Assembly: GCA_944388575.1 (NCBI GenBank)
Contig: CALXJF010000014.1
Span: forward strand, 1 to 36,831
Reading direction: 5' to 3'
DNA: 36,831 nucleotides
Source of the DNA: an uncultured Clostridia bacterium
GTDB taxonomy: Bacteria; Bacillota; Clostridia; TANB77; CAG-465
Shown: positions 1 to 7,543 of the stretch, one piece after another
How positions within the stretch are numbered: position 1 is the stretch's first letter
Layout: each line of letters starts with the position of its first letter
Translations under genes and position numbers: made by a program
Notes under the pieces: generated by a model
The model's database searches: none
The model's input: the letters and a program-made list of their open reading frames with translations, nothing else
What the model was told of the DNA's origin: nothing

Positions 1-7
1 TTTAAAT

Positions 8-55
8 AAAAAATAGCAAATCAGAAAAAAATATTTTCCAATTTACTATTTTTTT
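8..55. terminator. Possible hairpin at left edge
   Basis: An arm at 8-21 can pair with 41-54 with one mismatch, and a T run follows. The loop is long (about 19 bases) and A-rich. It could be the terminator of a gene lying left of the window, but AT-rich sequence makes chance pairing easy. Confidence 0.3.
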
Positions 56-85
56 GTGCTACTTTTTCAGCAGCCTCATTTTTAT

Positions 86-118
86 CTGTATATTTTTGTT
101 AAAAATATACAGGCTTTT
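86..118 (+). terminator. Rho-independent terminator of an upstream gene
   Basis: A perfect 12-base inverted repeat (86-97 with 101-112) with a 3-base loop is followed by GCTTTT. It lies directly before the promoter of the first gene, so it probably ends a transcript entering from the left. Confidence 0.6.
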
Positions 119-119
119 A

Positions 120-147
120 TTGACATAATAAATATAAATGGTATAAT
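120..147 (+). promoter_or_regulatory. Sigma-A type promoter of the nucleotidase gene
   Basis: TTGACA at 120-125 and TATAAT at 142-147 are separated by 16 bases, both matching the consensus. The first coding sequence starts 53 bases downstream. Confidence 0.7.
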
Positions 148-200
148 AATACTACTATAAATAATATTTTTAGGTTAATACTTAAAGGGAGGATTTAATA

Positions 201-785
201 ATGAATTATAAAAATGAAAGTATATTAATAGATGTGGATGATGTTATAGTTCAAAATGCTTTTATTGATGCTATTAATGTTTTTAAGGGAACAAACCATA
301 AAGAAGAAGATTTTACAACCTATTTTATAGAGGATATAGTTTTTTCTGACAATGAAAAAAAACAATTTAGAGAGTTTTTGTTAACGTATAATATATATGA
401 AAATTGTAAGTTAATAGCGGGAGTAGAAGAAGTTTTACCTTGTCTTTGTAATATATTAGATGTATATATTTGCTCATCATGTATTGTTAAAGGTTTAGAG
501 AAGTATTCTGGTATATTTTTTAAAAGAAAATTTGATTTTTTGTTAGAAAAATTTCCATATATAGATCCTGATAAGATAATATTTACTTCTAGTAAAAATA
601 ATTTTAGAGGGTTTGATTATCAAATTGATGATAGAGTTGAAAATCTTAAAGGAGATATAAGGTGTAAAATGCTTTTTTCAAGTTATCATAATAGAGATAT
701 TGATTACGGAGTACTCAAAAAAATGGAAATATTGCGTGTAAATAGTTGGTCTGAGATATTAAATAACATAAAGAATATGCACTAA
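201..785 (+). CDS. 5'(3')-deoxyribonucleotidase-like HAD protein (NT5C family)
   Basis: This 194-residue protein resembles the bacterial NT5C group of the HAD superfamily, which removes phosphate from nucleoside monophosphates in the cytoplasm. Motif I is visible as DVDDV near residue 11, with the nucleophile and acid/base aspartates. A motif III-like lysine region (FTSSKN) lies near residue 130 and a DDRVENL motif IV near residue 142. The ATG at 201 follows an AGGGAGG site. It has its own consensus promoter and is followed after 15 bases by a small gene of unknown function, probably in the same transcript. The substrate cannot be told from sequence; family members act on deoxynucleotides but many are untested. 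Confidence 0.75.
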   Translation: MNYKNESILIDVDDVIVQNAFIDAINVFKGTNHKEEDFTTYFIEDIVFSDNEKKQFREFLLTYNIYENCKLIAGVEEVLPCLCNILDVYICSSCIVKGLEKYSGIFFKRKFDFLLEKFPYIDPDKIIFTSSKNNFRGFDYQIDDRVENLKGDIRCKMLFSSYHNRDIDYGVLKKMEILRVNSWSEILNNIKNMH

Positions 786-800
786 TTGGAGGATATTAGT

Positions 801-1148
801 ATGAAAACATATAATTTTGATTTGAGGTATATTGATGTGGCATTATTGCATATGTCTGAAATAGAAGAAGGGGAATATATTAATATTATTAATCTAATTG
901 AATATTTACAGTCAGTTGGAGAGTATTCTTTAGATTTCCCTGAAACAATATTTTTTAAATTACCAGATGGAAAAAAAGATAAAGAATATGATAGCTTAAC
1001 AACTTGGTTGATCGAAAAAGAATTATTTTTTAAGCATAAAGATGACTTAAAACTAACTAAAAAGGGAAAAGAATTTTTTAAAAAATTGGAAACTAAATGT
1101 GTAGAAATAGAGCAAGTTTTTTTGTACTATAAACATTCTCATTGTTAA
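801..1148 (+). CDS. Hypothetical protein, possible winged-helix fold
   Basis: A 115-residue protein I do not recognise. The ATG at 801 is preferred over an in-frame TTG at 786 because GGAGG at 788-792 sits eight bases before the ATG. The protein is charged and soluble, with no signal peptide or membrane segment. A helix-rich first half and an LKLTKKGKEFF segment near residue 87 recall the wing and final helix of winged-helix proteins, but this is only an impression. It follows the nucleotidase by 15 bases and is closed by a terminator, so the two genes are probably co-transcribed. Confidence 0.6.
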   Translation: MKTYNFDLRYIDVALLHMSEIEEGEYINIINLIEYLQSVGEYSLDFPETIFFKLPDGKKDKEYDSLTTWLIEKELFFKHKDDLKLTKKGKEFFKKLETKCVEIEQVFLYYKHSHC

Positions 1149-1154
1149 TATTAT

Positions 1155-1190
1155 AAATGCGGTGATATATTAATCATCGCATTATTTTTA
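1155..1190 (+). terminator. Rho-independent terminator
   Basis: Arms around 1156-1166 and 1173-1183 pair over about 11 bases with one G-U pair and are followed by ATTTTTA. It closes the two-gene unit that begins at 201. Confidence 0.6.
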
Positions 1191-1335
1191 ATATTAAATG
1201 AATTTTTTTAAATATAGCAATTAAAAAGATTTTTCATTGGTATTATTTATAGACTACTTTAAAACAATGTTATATAAGTGGATGTTACTTTAACAAAATT
1301 GTATTTTTACTAATATAATAAAATAGGTGATTCAT

Positions 1336-1611
1336 ATGCAAAGTTTAATTGAAACATTAATATATTTATTAGCTATTATGGGGATAATATTTACATCTAT
1401 GTCATTTATTGAAATTTTTAATTATAGGAATTATTCTTCATATAGATTGTTTAGTAAAGGAAGAGAGAAAAATAAGAAAATTGAAATTATAATAAATATG
1501 GAAAATATAGATGAGGAAGAGGAAAATGAAGTTATAGATATCCTTTTAAAAGGTGATTATACAGATTTAGAAGATGTGGTAGATTGTGTTATAATAGAAA
1601 AAGATAATTAA
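1336..1611 (+). CDS. Small single-pass membrane protein, unknown
   Basis: A 91-residue protein of unknown function. One hydrophobic segment spans about residues 6-28, followed by a basic stretch and an acidic cytoplasmic-type tail with an EEEENE run and a final beta-like VVDCVIIE. The ATG at 1336 is chosen because AGGTG at 1325-1329 lies six bases upstream; a GTG at 1327 is in frame but overlaps that site. The ruvA promoter starts two bases after the stop, so it looks separately expressed. The soluble tail might be a small ACT-like or ferredoxin-like domain, but there is no firm evidence. Confidence 0.6.
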   Translation: MQSLIETLIYLLAIMGIIFTSMSFIEIFNYRNYSSYRLFSKGREKNKKIEIIINMENIDEEEENEVIDILLKGDYTDLEDVVDCVIIEKDN

Positions 1612-1612
1612 G

Positions 1613-1641
1613 TTGACTTTTTTTGAAGTTTTGTGTAAAAT
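1613..1641 (+). promoter_or_regulatory. ruvA promoter
   Basis: TTGACT (1613-1618) and TAAAAT (1636-1641) are separated by 17 bases. The ruvA start codon follows 20 bases later, leaving a short leader. Confidence 0.6.
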
Positions 1642-1661
1642 ATACAGATGAGGTGGATTAG

Positions 1662-2261
1662 ATGTACGCATACTTTAAAGGAAAAGTAGAGAGTATTTTT
1701 ACAGATAAGGCAATTATTGATGTAAATGATATAGGTTATGAAATATATATGCCAGAAAATGAATTGGCTCAAATAGAAAATAAAAAAGATGATATAAAAA
1801 TATATACATATTTACAAGTTAGAGAAGATGATATGAAATTATTTGGTTTCTTATCATATGAAAATTTAAGTTTCTTTAAAAAGCTTATTAGTGTGAGTGG
1901 TGTAGGAGCTAAAGTAGCTTTAAGTATAATTTCCAATATAAATAAAAGTGATATGTGTGTTGCAATCGCAACAGATGATGTTGAAACTCTTAGAAGTGTT
2001 CCTGGAATTGGACCTAAAATGGCTCAGAAAATAATATTTGAATTGAAAGATAAAATTTTAAAAGAAGAAATTGATTCTGTAAAGAAAATGAATAAAATTG
2101 TTCCAAAGAGCAATCCTAATATTAAAGAAGCTATTACTGCACTTCAAGTTTTAGGATATTCTGAAAAGGTTATAAAAGAAGTAATGGATGATTTAAATAT
2201 AGAAAATGATAGTGTAGAAGATATTATTAGAAAAGTATTAAAAGAAATGCAAAATATATAA
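1662..2261 (+). CDS. ruvA: Holliday junction DNA helicase subunit RuvA
   Basis: RuvA binds the four-way junction as a tetramer and directs the RuvB ring motors during branch migration in recombination and repair. The 199-residue protein has the family's length and order: an N-terminal OB fold starting MYAYFKGKV, paired helix-hairpin-helix motifs at SVSGVGAKVAL (near residue 78) and SVPGIGPKMAQKI (near residue 113), and a C-terminal helical RuvB-contact domain from about residue 150. ATG 1662 follows GAGGTGG. The usual partner gene ruvB is not next to it; the ftsE promoter follows within 10 bases of the stop, so RuvB must be encoded elsewhere. Confidence 0.96.
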   Translation: MYAYFKGKVESIFTDKAIIDVNDIGYEIYMPENELAQIENKKDDIKIYTYLQVREDDMKLFGFLSYENLSFFKKLISVSGVGAKVALSIISNINKSDMCVAIATDDVETLRSVPGIGPKMAQKIIFELKDKILKEEIDSVKKMNKIVPKSNPNIKEAITALQVLGYSEKVIKEVMDDLNIENDSVEDIIRKVLKEMQNI

Positions 2262-2268
2262 AAATATG

Positions 2269-2297
2269 TAGACAAAAGTTTTTATTTATGATATTAT
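2269..2297 (+). promoter_or_regulatory. Candidate ftsEX promoter
   Basis: TAGACA (2269-2274) and TATTAT (2292-2297) are 17 bases apart, each one base off consensus. They lie between the ruvA stop and the ftsE start, making a separate division transcript likely. Confidence 0.5.
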
Positions 2298-2339
2298 TTT
2301 TATGTAATTATAAGAGAAATATATGAAAGGAAAATACAA

Positions 2340-3014
2340 ATGATAGAATTTGTTAATGTAAAAAAAGAATATAATCATGATGTTGTAGCACTTGATAATA
2401 TTAGTTTAAATATAGGAAAAGGTGAATTTGCTTTTTTAGTGGGCCCTTCTGGTTCTGGTAAATCAACTTTTTTAAAATTGATGATTAAGGAAGAAGAACC
2501 TACATCTGGTAAAATATTAATTGATGGAAAAGATATAGGTAAATTGAAGAATAAGGATATACCATTTTTAAGAAGAAAGATAGGTTTTGTATTTCAAGAC
2601 TTTAGACTTCTTTATGATAGAGATGTTTATGAAAATATATCTTTTGCATTAAGAGTAATTGAATGTTCTGAAAGGGAAATTAAAACTCAAGTAAAGAATG
2701 TACTTGAAATGGTAGGATTATCTGGGAAAGAGAAATATTATCCTAATCAATTATCAGGTGGGGAGCAACAAAGAGTAGCTCTAGCAAGAGCTTTAGCTCC
2801 TAAGCCACCTATTATAATTGCAGATGAACCAACTGGAAACTTAGATCCTATAACAGCAGAAGAGATTTTTAAAACTTTACTTGATATTAATGCGAGGGGA
2901 ACAACAATATTAGTTGTTACACATGCTAAAGATATAGTTAACACTTTAAACAGAAGAGTAATCGCTTTAGATCATGGCAAAATAGTAAAAGACGAACAAA
3001 AAGGAGGATACTAA
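2340..3014 (+). CDS. ftsE: Cell division ATP-binding protein FtsE
   Basis: FtsE is the cytoplasmic ATPase of the FtsEX complex, which couples ATP hydrolysis to activation of peptidoglycan hydrolases at the division site. All ABC motifs are present: Walker A GPSGSGKST at residues 35-43, the Q-loop glutamine near 86, signature LSGGEQQR near 138-145, and Walker B IIIADEPT near 158-165. Length (224 residues) is typical. AAAGGA precedes the ATG. ftsX starts three bases after the stop and the M23 hydrolase follows, so ATPase, membrane partner and target enzyme form one operon. Confidence 0.96.
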   Translation: MIEFVNVKKEYNHDVVALDNISLNIGKGEFAFLVGPSGSGKSTFLKLMIKEEEPTSGKILIDGKDIGKLKNKDIPFLRRKIGFVFQDFRLLYDRDVYENISFALRVIECSEREIKTQVKNVLEMVGLSGKEKYYPNQLSGGEQQRVALARALAPKPPIIIADEPTGNLDPITAEEIFKTLLDINARGTTILVVTHAKDIVNTLNRRVIALDHGKIVKDEQKGGY

Positions 3015-3016
3015 AG

Positions 3017-3907
3017 ATGACAACGAGAACTTATTTAATTAAAGAAGGATATGATAACTTAAAGAAACATGGTTCAAAAACATTTTCTACTATGCTTATT
3101 ATATGTGCAACTATGTTAGTTCTTGGAATATTTATAATATTATTTCAAAATGTTAATAAAAATGTAGAAACTGTGAGATTAGAGCAAGGCTTACAAGCTT
3201 TTATAGATGATACTGCAACAGATGATGAGATAGAATATATGCAAGATGAAATAAAACAAATAGAAGGAGTTAAAGAAGTAAAATATATTGATAAGGACAT
3301 GGCATATGAAGATGCTAAAGAGGCGTTTAAAGATCAAGAGTATTTTTTAGAAGGTCTTGATAAAGTAGATATATTTCCGGCATCTTTTGTAGTAACATTT
3401 TCAAATATAGATCAGAGTTCCACTATAAAAACTGCTGTTGAAAAGGTAGATGGAATTTATAAAGTTAAATATAATGAAACTACAATTCAGGCGGTAATTT
3501 CTGTTTCTAAAATTGTTAATATTTTTCTACTTGGAGTCGGTGCTGTATTACTTATAGTAAGTATATTTATAATTTCAAACACAATTAAACTTGCAGTATA
3601 TTCAAATAAACGTGAAATCTTTATAATGAGATATATAGGTGCTACTAATAAATTTATAAGAACACCATTTGTAATTGAAGGTACAATTATGGGATTAGTT
3701 TCAGCTATAATATCGTTTATAGTTATATCTATTGCATATGTTTTAATATATGCAAGGATACCAAAGGTTGGTTCTTCTCTTGGTGTTTTTGGTTTTTTAC
3801 CATATTCTACATTATGGTATCAAATACTTATTGTTTATGTATTTTTAGGTCTGTTTATAGGAATATTTGGTAGTGCCATATCTATTAAAAAATATTTAAA
3901 AGCTTAA
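3017..3907 (+). CDS. ftsX: Cell division protein FtsX
   Basis: FtsX is the membrane half of FtsEX. It transmits the ATPase cycle to an extracellular hydrolase or activator. The 296-residue protein has the expected four-helix layout: a first segment near residues 21-45, a large extracellular domain from about 46 to 160 (including the conserved-type IEGVKEVKYIDKDMA), then three further segments near 168-192, 212-238 and 266-290. The RYIGATNKFIRTPF stretch before the third helix is typical of the family. AAGGAGG lies within the end of ftsE, so translation is probably coupled to it. Confidence 0.95.
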   Translation: MTTRTYLIKEGYDNLKKHGSKTFSTMLIICATMLVLGIFIILFQNVNKNVETVRLEQGLQAFIDDTATDDEIEYMQDEIKQIEGVKEVKYIDKDMAYEDAKEAFKDQEYFLEGLDKVDIFPASFVVTFSNIDQSSTIKTAVEKVDGIYKVKYNETTIQAVISVSKIVNIFLLGVGAVLLIVSIFIISNTIKLAVYSNKREIFIMRYIGATNKFIRTPFVIEGTIMGLVSAIISFIVISIAYVLIYARIPKVGSSLGVFGFLPYSTLWYQILIVYVFLGLFIGIFGSAISIKKYLKA

Positions 3908-3920
3908 GAGGAGGGTTGAT

Positions 3921-5144
3921 ATGAAGAAAAATATACTAAAGAATACTCTGGTGTTATTTACGATTATAGGTATTGTTAATGGTTCGAGTATATTTGCTGA
4001 TAATAAAATTCAGGAGTATAATTCTGAATTAGAAAAGGTAAAACAGCAAGAAAAAGAAAATGCAGCTAAGCTCTCAGGAATAGAAAAAGAAATAGCAGAG
4101 TATAGTTATGAAATAGCAGAACTTGATGGTCAAATGGACCAATATAGTAGACAACTTGCACAATTACAAGAAAAGGTTGATGAAGTTAATTCTAAGTTAG
4201 AGGAAAATGAATCAGCACTTCAAAATTCTGCACAGAGTTATAATGCTGCTGAAGATATGTATGCTGTAAGACTAAGAGCTATATATGAAAATGGAATACC
4301 AAGTTTTTGGGATATATTGTTTGCTTCTCAGGGAATATCTGATTTCTTTTCTAGAATGAATGTTTATACTAGTATATTAGAGTATGATAAATCATTAGTT
4401 GGTAACATGAAGAGTCAAAAAGAATATATAGATTATATTAAAAAAGATATAGAAGTTCAGAAATTACAACTTGATCAATTAAAATATGATACTCAAAAAT
4501 CTACTGATGCATTAAATGCAGCATTAACCACTAAGCAAAATAAAGTAAAAGAACTTGAAAGTTCACAAAGTCAGTTGCAAGCAAATTCAGAATATTTAGC
4601 TGAAAAAAGACAAGCAGCGCTTAAAAAAGTTGAAGAAGAGGTTGCAAGGGTGCTTGCCGAGTCACAACAGAATAATAGTGGTGGCGGTTCAACTTCATTT
4701 ACTGGTGGAAATTATGTTTGGCCAGTGGCTGGGTATACAACTATTACAACAAGATTTGGAGAAGTATATAATTTAGTTGATCCTAATGGTAGTGCACATA
4801 CAGGAGCTGATATTGCTGGTTCTGGTATTTTTGGAAAACCAATTGTTGCAATTGAATCGGGTACAGTATCAGTAGCAACATATAGCAATTATGGATATGG
4901 AAATTATGTAATGATAAATCATGGCGTAAATTCTGCAGACGGAAATACATATATTTCACTTTATGGACATTGTAGTTCACTTGCAGTATCAAAAGGACAG
5001 AGTGTTACAAAAGGACAAGTAATAGGATATGTAGGTAGTACTGGTAATTCAACCGGACCTCACTTACATTTAGAGGTACGTGTAAATGGAAAAATAACTG
5101 ATCCATTAAAATATTATCCAGGATTAACTTTTAATTATGTATAA
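3921..5144 (+). CDS. Secreted coiled-coil M23 murein hydrolase (EnvC/PcsB-like layout)
   Basis: The 407-residue protein has a signal peptide (basic MKKNILKN, hydrophobic core, likely cut after SSIFA near residue 26). Two long coiled coils follow at about 28-110 and 160-250, then a Gly/Ser linker and a LytM/M23 zinc peptidase domain from about residue 265. The LytM ligand pattern is intact: H293 and D297 in HTGAD, H381 and H383 in HLH, with H350 in YGH. EnvC-type activators have lost these residues, so this protein probably cuts peptide cross-links itself. The position 13 bases after ftsX suggests that FtsEX controls it through the coiled coil. It is described by layout because PcsB itself carries a CHAP rather than an M23 domain. 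Confidence 0.9.
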   Translation: MKKNILKNTLVLFTIIGIVNGSSIFADNKIQEYNSELEKVKQQEKENAAKLSGIEKEIAEYSYEIAELDGQMDQYSRQLAQLQEKVDEVNSKLEENESALQNSAQSYNAAEDMYAVRLRAIYENGIPSFWDILFASQGISDFFSRMNVYTSILEYDKSLVGNMKSQKEYIDYIKKDIEVQKLQLDQLKYDTQKSTDALNAALTTKQNKVKELESSQSQLQANSEYLAEKRQAALKKVEEEVARVLAESQQNNSGGGSTSFTGGNYVWPVAGYTTITTRFGEVYNLVDPNGSAHTGADIAGSGIFGKPIVAIESGTVSVATYSNYGYGNYVMINHGVNSADGNTYISLYGHCSSLAVSKGQSVTKGQVIGYVGSTGNSTGPHLHLEVRVNGKITDPLKYYPGLTFNYV

Positions 5145-5189
5145 TATATGTATAATATATGAAAATTAATAAACTTTTAAGAAAAAGTA

Positions 5190-5218
5190 TTGACATATTT
5201 TATGTTTTATTAGATAAT
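5190..5218 (+). promoter_or_regulatory. sepF promoter
   Basis: TTGACA (5190-5195) and GATAAT (5213-5218) are separated by 17 bases, 32 bases before the sepF start codon. The G at the first -10 position also occurs in the acpP promoter of this window. Confidence 0.65.
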
Positions 5219-5250
5219 TAGTATGTACAGTTATCGTAGGAGGGAAATAT

Positions 5251-5781
5251 ATGAGCGCAGCAATAATAAACAAATTCATGGATATGATGGGAATAGGTAA
5301 TCAAGAAGATGAAGATATAGAAGATGATGTAGTTGAATATACAACAGAATCAGAGGTAGAAGATGAAGATATAGATACTTATACAAAACCTAAAGCAAGG
5401 ACAAGAAGATCTTTTTCGGATATAGAAAAAGAAAGCCCATATGGTGCAAAAAATATACAAACAAAGGTTATCCCTATGAATACATCTATATCATCTTCTA
5501 AAATGGTTATTACACAACCAACATGTTATGAAGATGTTGAGGAAATTGGTGCATATTTAAAAAATAAAAAATCTGTAATTATCAATCTTGAAAATGTGGG
5601 TAAAGAAGATGCAAGGAGAGTATTAGACTTTTTGAGTGGCGCAACATTTATGATTGAAGGAACTATTCAGAAAGTATCAAATTTAATATATTTAATGGCA
5701 CCAAAGAATGTAGAGATACAAAATGATTTAGAAAGAAGCCAGTATAATAAGCAAAAAGCATCTTTTTCATGGCTTAAGTAA
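5251..5781 (+). CDS. sepF: Cell division protein SepF
   Basis: SepF tethers FtsZ filaments to the membrane and organises the division septum in Gram-positive bacteria. The 176-residue protein begins with an amphipathic membrane-anchoring helix (about residues 1-14, ending DMMGIG), then an acidic disordered linker (residues 17-50), and a C-terminal SepF core from about 80 to 165 containing a VINLENVGKEDARRVLDFLSG-type region that forms the FtsZ-binding dimer. GGAGG precedes the ATG. The ylmE and ylmG genes that usually surround sepF are absent, and it has its own promoter and terminator. Confidence 0.95.
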   Translation: MSAAIINKFMDMMGIGNQEDEDIEDDVVEYTTESEVEDEDIDTYTKPKARTRRSFSDIEKESPYGAKNIQTKVIPMNTSISSSKMVITQPTCYEDVEEIGAYLKNKKSVIINLENVGKEDARRVLDFLSGATFMIEGTIQKVSNLIYLMAPKNVEIQNDLERSQYNKQKASFSWLK

Positions 5782-5790
5782 TTAATTTAT

Positions 5791-5818
5791 ATGCAGGCTT
5801 AATTGTCTGCATTTTTTA
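5791..5818 (+). terminator. Terminator after sepF
   Basis: ATGCAG at 5791-5796 pairs with CTGCAT at 5807-5812 and is followed by six T. It lies between sepF and divIVA, so divIVA may depend on read-through or an unseen promoter. Confidence 0.55.
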
Positions 5819-5836
5819 TAAAAAAGGGGGGATAAT

Positions 5837-6286
5837 ATGTTAACACCACTAGATATAGATAATAAAACTTTCAAAAAAACAAAATTAGGTGGATATGATA
5901 TTAATGATGTAGAGGATTTTCTTGTTAAAGTTATGGACGATTATGAAACTTTATACAAAGAGAATTCAGAACTAAAAGATAAAGTTAATACTATGCAAGA
6001 GTCTGTAAAATATTATAAGTCGATTGAGGAAGGAATTAATAAAACTATAGAAAATGCACAATCTCAAGCTGAAAATATAAAAGAAGTAGCTATGAGAGAA
6101 GCTGAGACTATAAAAAAGGAAGCTGAAGTAGAATCTAGAAATGAACTTGAAAAATTAAAACAAGATATAATTAAGGCAGAAACAGAATTAGAAGATAAAA
6201 GAAAACAGATGCAAATATATAAAATTAGAGTTAGTTCAATGCTTCAAGCACAGCTTAATATTATAAATGAAGATAGAGATGTTTAA
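5837..6286 (+). CDS. divIVA: DivIVA domain protein
   Basis: DivIVA proteins bind negatively curved membrane at septa and poles and recruit partner proteins. The 149-residue protein has the N-terminal lipid-binding domain (residues 1-55: LTPLDIDNKTF, then GGYDINDVEDFL, a typical FxxxLxGY-like site), followed by a long parallel coiled coil to about residue 140. It is shorter at the C terminus than Bacillus DivIVA. The ATG at 5837 follows a run of six G. It lies in the usual place downstream of sepF and is closed by its own terminator. Confidence 0.9.
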   Translation: MLTPLDIDNKTFKKTKLGGYDINDVEDFLVKVMDDYETLYKENSELKDKVNTMQESVKYYKSIEEGINKTIENAQSQAENIKEVAMREAETIKKEAEVESRNELEKLKQDIIKAETELEDKRKQMQIYKIRVSSMLQAQLNIINEDRDV

Positions 6287-6290
6287 AATC

Positions 6291-6319
6291 AAAAGTGGCA
6301 TAATTGTGTCACTTTTTTT
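6291..6319 (+). terminator. Terminator after divIVA
   Basis: A nine-pair stem (6292-6300 with 6307-6315, one G-U pair) is followed by a T run. It starts five bases after the divIVA stop. Confidence 0.7.
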
Positions 6320-6338
6320 AGTTACTTTAAAAGTTATG

Positions 6339-6385
6339 TTGACAATGATATTCTCATTGCTTTTATAATATAGATGTGATATAAT
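6339..6385 (+). promoter_or_regulatory. Promoter region with palindromic operator candidate
   Basis: TTGACA (6339-6344) pairs with TATAAT (6364-6369) at a long 19-base spacing. A second set, TTGCTT (6357-6362) and TATAAT (6380-6385), has 17. A perfect inverted repeat with six-base arms, CAATGA and TCATTG, occupies 6343-6359 between the first -35 and -10. That is where a repressor would block RNA polymerase. The sequence only faintly resembles a Fur-type box. Confidence 0.45.
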
Positions 6386-6434
6386 GTCTTAAAATTAACT
6401 TATAAAAAAATAATTATTTTTTAGGAGGAATAGT

Positions 6435-6530
6435 TTGAAACAAGATCAGATTTATAAACAATTTATTGATGCGGTTAATGGAAGAATTGATAGAATAGAA
6501 AAAGACAAAGAAATATTATACGGGAAATGA
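6435..6530 (+). CDS. Short upstream ORF, 31 codons, coupled to next gene
   Basis: TTG at 6435 lies eight bases after TAGGAGG, the strongest ribosome-binding site in this stretch. The ORF encodes a charged 31-residue peptide starting MKQDQIYKQF. Its TGA stop (6528-6530) overlaps the ATG of the next gene (6527-6529) as ATGA, the classic arrangement for translational coupling. The next ATG has no ribosome-binding site of its own. The ORF may be a small protein, a coupling leader, or the first part of a longer protein split by a one-base change. The unknown function of both products leaves this open. Confidence 0.5.
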   Translation: MKQDQIYKQFIDAVNGRIDRIEKDKEILYGK

Positions 6531-6958
6531 AGAAAATTGAAGAGAATTTTGAAAATGATATAATAGTTGAAATTGAAAAAATTAGAAAAAAGTTACCTAA
6601 TATAATTTCACAAGTTATGATATCATTCATTGAGGAACAAACTTCTATAATCTATGAAATAGGAGGCTTTCAAAGGAGTGTTAGAATTCCAATTTCTATA
6701 AATAATAAAGATGAAAAAATAAATTATAGTTTGCTATATATTATAGCATCGAAATTAATGTCTGAGTTAAAAAATGCATTAACTAACGAAGTATTACAAT
6801 ACTTAGATATAAATATACTATTTGATATTGAAAGTAAAGATGATGACTTTAAAGAAGTATGGGAAGATGTTTTTGGAGAATTTTTTGGAGATTTTAAGGA
6901 CGATGGTGGATATATTAATGAACTTATCATAAGATTTAGTATAAAATTAAATAAATAG
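6527..6958 (+). CDS. Hypothetical protein coupled to upstream short ORF
   Basis: A 143-residue soluble protein I do not recognise. It is rich in Glu, Lys, Ile and Phe. An N-terminal amphipathic helical stretch is followed by a beta-like region with GGFQRSVRIPISI near residue 46. A late acidic patch, DVFGEFFGDFKDDGG, lies near residue 115. No signal peptide or membrane segment is visible. Its ATG overlaps the stop of the 31-codon ORF and lacks an upstream purine-rich site, so expression probably depends on ribosomes finishing that ORF. It follows divIVA but is separated from it by a terminator and a promoter, so no functional link can be claimed. Confidence 0.6.
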   Translation: MKKIEENFENDIIVEIEKIRKKLPNIISQVMISFIEEQTSIIYEIGGFQRSVRIPISINNKDEKINYSLLYIIASKLMSELKNALTNEVLQYLDINILFDIESKDDDFKEVWEDVFGEFFGDFKDDGGYINELIIRFSIKLNK

Positions 6959-7048
6959 GATTATATTAATTTTGCTAAGTACATTAATTATACATTTTAA
7001 AATGAAATTGTTAAATAAATTTAAATTGTTTAAGAAGGAGAGTTTCTG

Positions 7049-7393
7049 ATGAAAAGAGTAGTTAAAATTTTATCAAAAGAAGAGTTGGATAAGCGGTATC
7101 AATTAAATAATAAATCTATGGCTTTTATTCTTACAAGAGAAGCTATTAAAAACGGATATTCAATTGCTCTTATAGAACAAGAAGGCTTAGATCAAGCTAG
7201 TTTAAGGGAACCATCTAAGTTATTATACTATGTAAGGCTAGCTTTAGAAAGTATCATACCTAAATCATCTTATATAGAGATTTGGGGTTTTACTGATATG
7301 TCTGAACTACCAGAAGATAAAATATATTGTGCTTTTAAAGAATTAGAGGGCATGGCAACCGCTCATTCTATTGCACAAAGTAGATTATCTTAA
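7049..7393 (+). CDS. Hypothetical protein, 114 residues
   Basis: A soluble 114-residue protein of unknown function. AAGGAG precedes the ATG at 7049 by eight bases. The sequence mixes helices (KEELDKRY, REAIKNGY, SKLLYYVRLALESI) with short strands (SIALIEQEG, SSYIEIWGF). It has no cysteine pairs or nucleotide-binding motif that I can see. A strong terminator follows directly. No clear promoter was found in the 90 bases upstream, so it may be read together with the preceding gene. Confidence 0.6.
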   Translation: MKRVVKILSKEELDKRYQLNNKSMAFILTREAIKNGYSIALIEQEGLDQASLREPSKLLYYVRLALESIIPKSSYIEIWGFTDMSELPEDKIYCAFKELEGMATAHSIAQSRLS

Positions 7394-7399
7394 ATGTAC

Positions 7400-7443
7400 A
7401 AAACAGTCAATAATTTATATAATTGATTATTGACTGTTTTTTG
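7400..7443 (+). terminator. Strong Rho-independent terminator
   Basis: A 15-pair stem (7400-7414 with 7426-7440) around an 11-base loop runs into a T tract. The flanking A and T runs make it possibly bidirectional. Confidence 0.8.
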
Positions 7444-7476
7444 TATATACTATTGAACATAATTTGTTTTTATGTA

Positions 7477-7505
7477 TTGAAAGTGTGCATAAAATATGTT
7501 AAAAT
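7477..7505 (+). promoter_or_regulatory. prfA promoter
   Basis: TTGAAA (7477-7482) and TAAAAT (7500-7505) are 17 bases apart and 38 bases before the prfA start codon. Confidence 0.55.
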
Positions 7506-7543
7506 CTATATAAAATGTATATAATAAAATAAGGAGAAAAAAT

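Noticed and set aside
6521-6530. Programmed -1 frameshift joining the 31-codon ORF to the next gene
   Set aside because: The sequence CGGGAAATGA does not fit the X XXY YYZ slippery pattern and no stimulating structure is evident. Overlap coupling explains it better.
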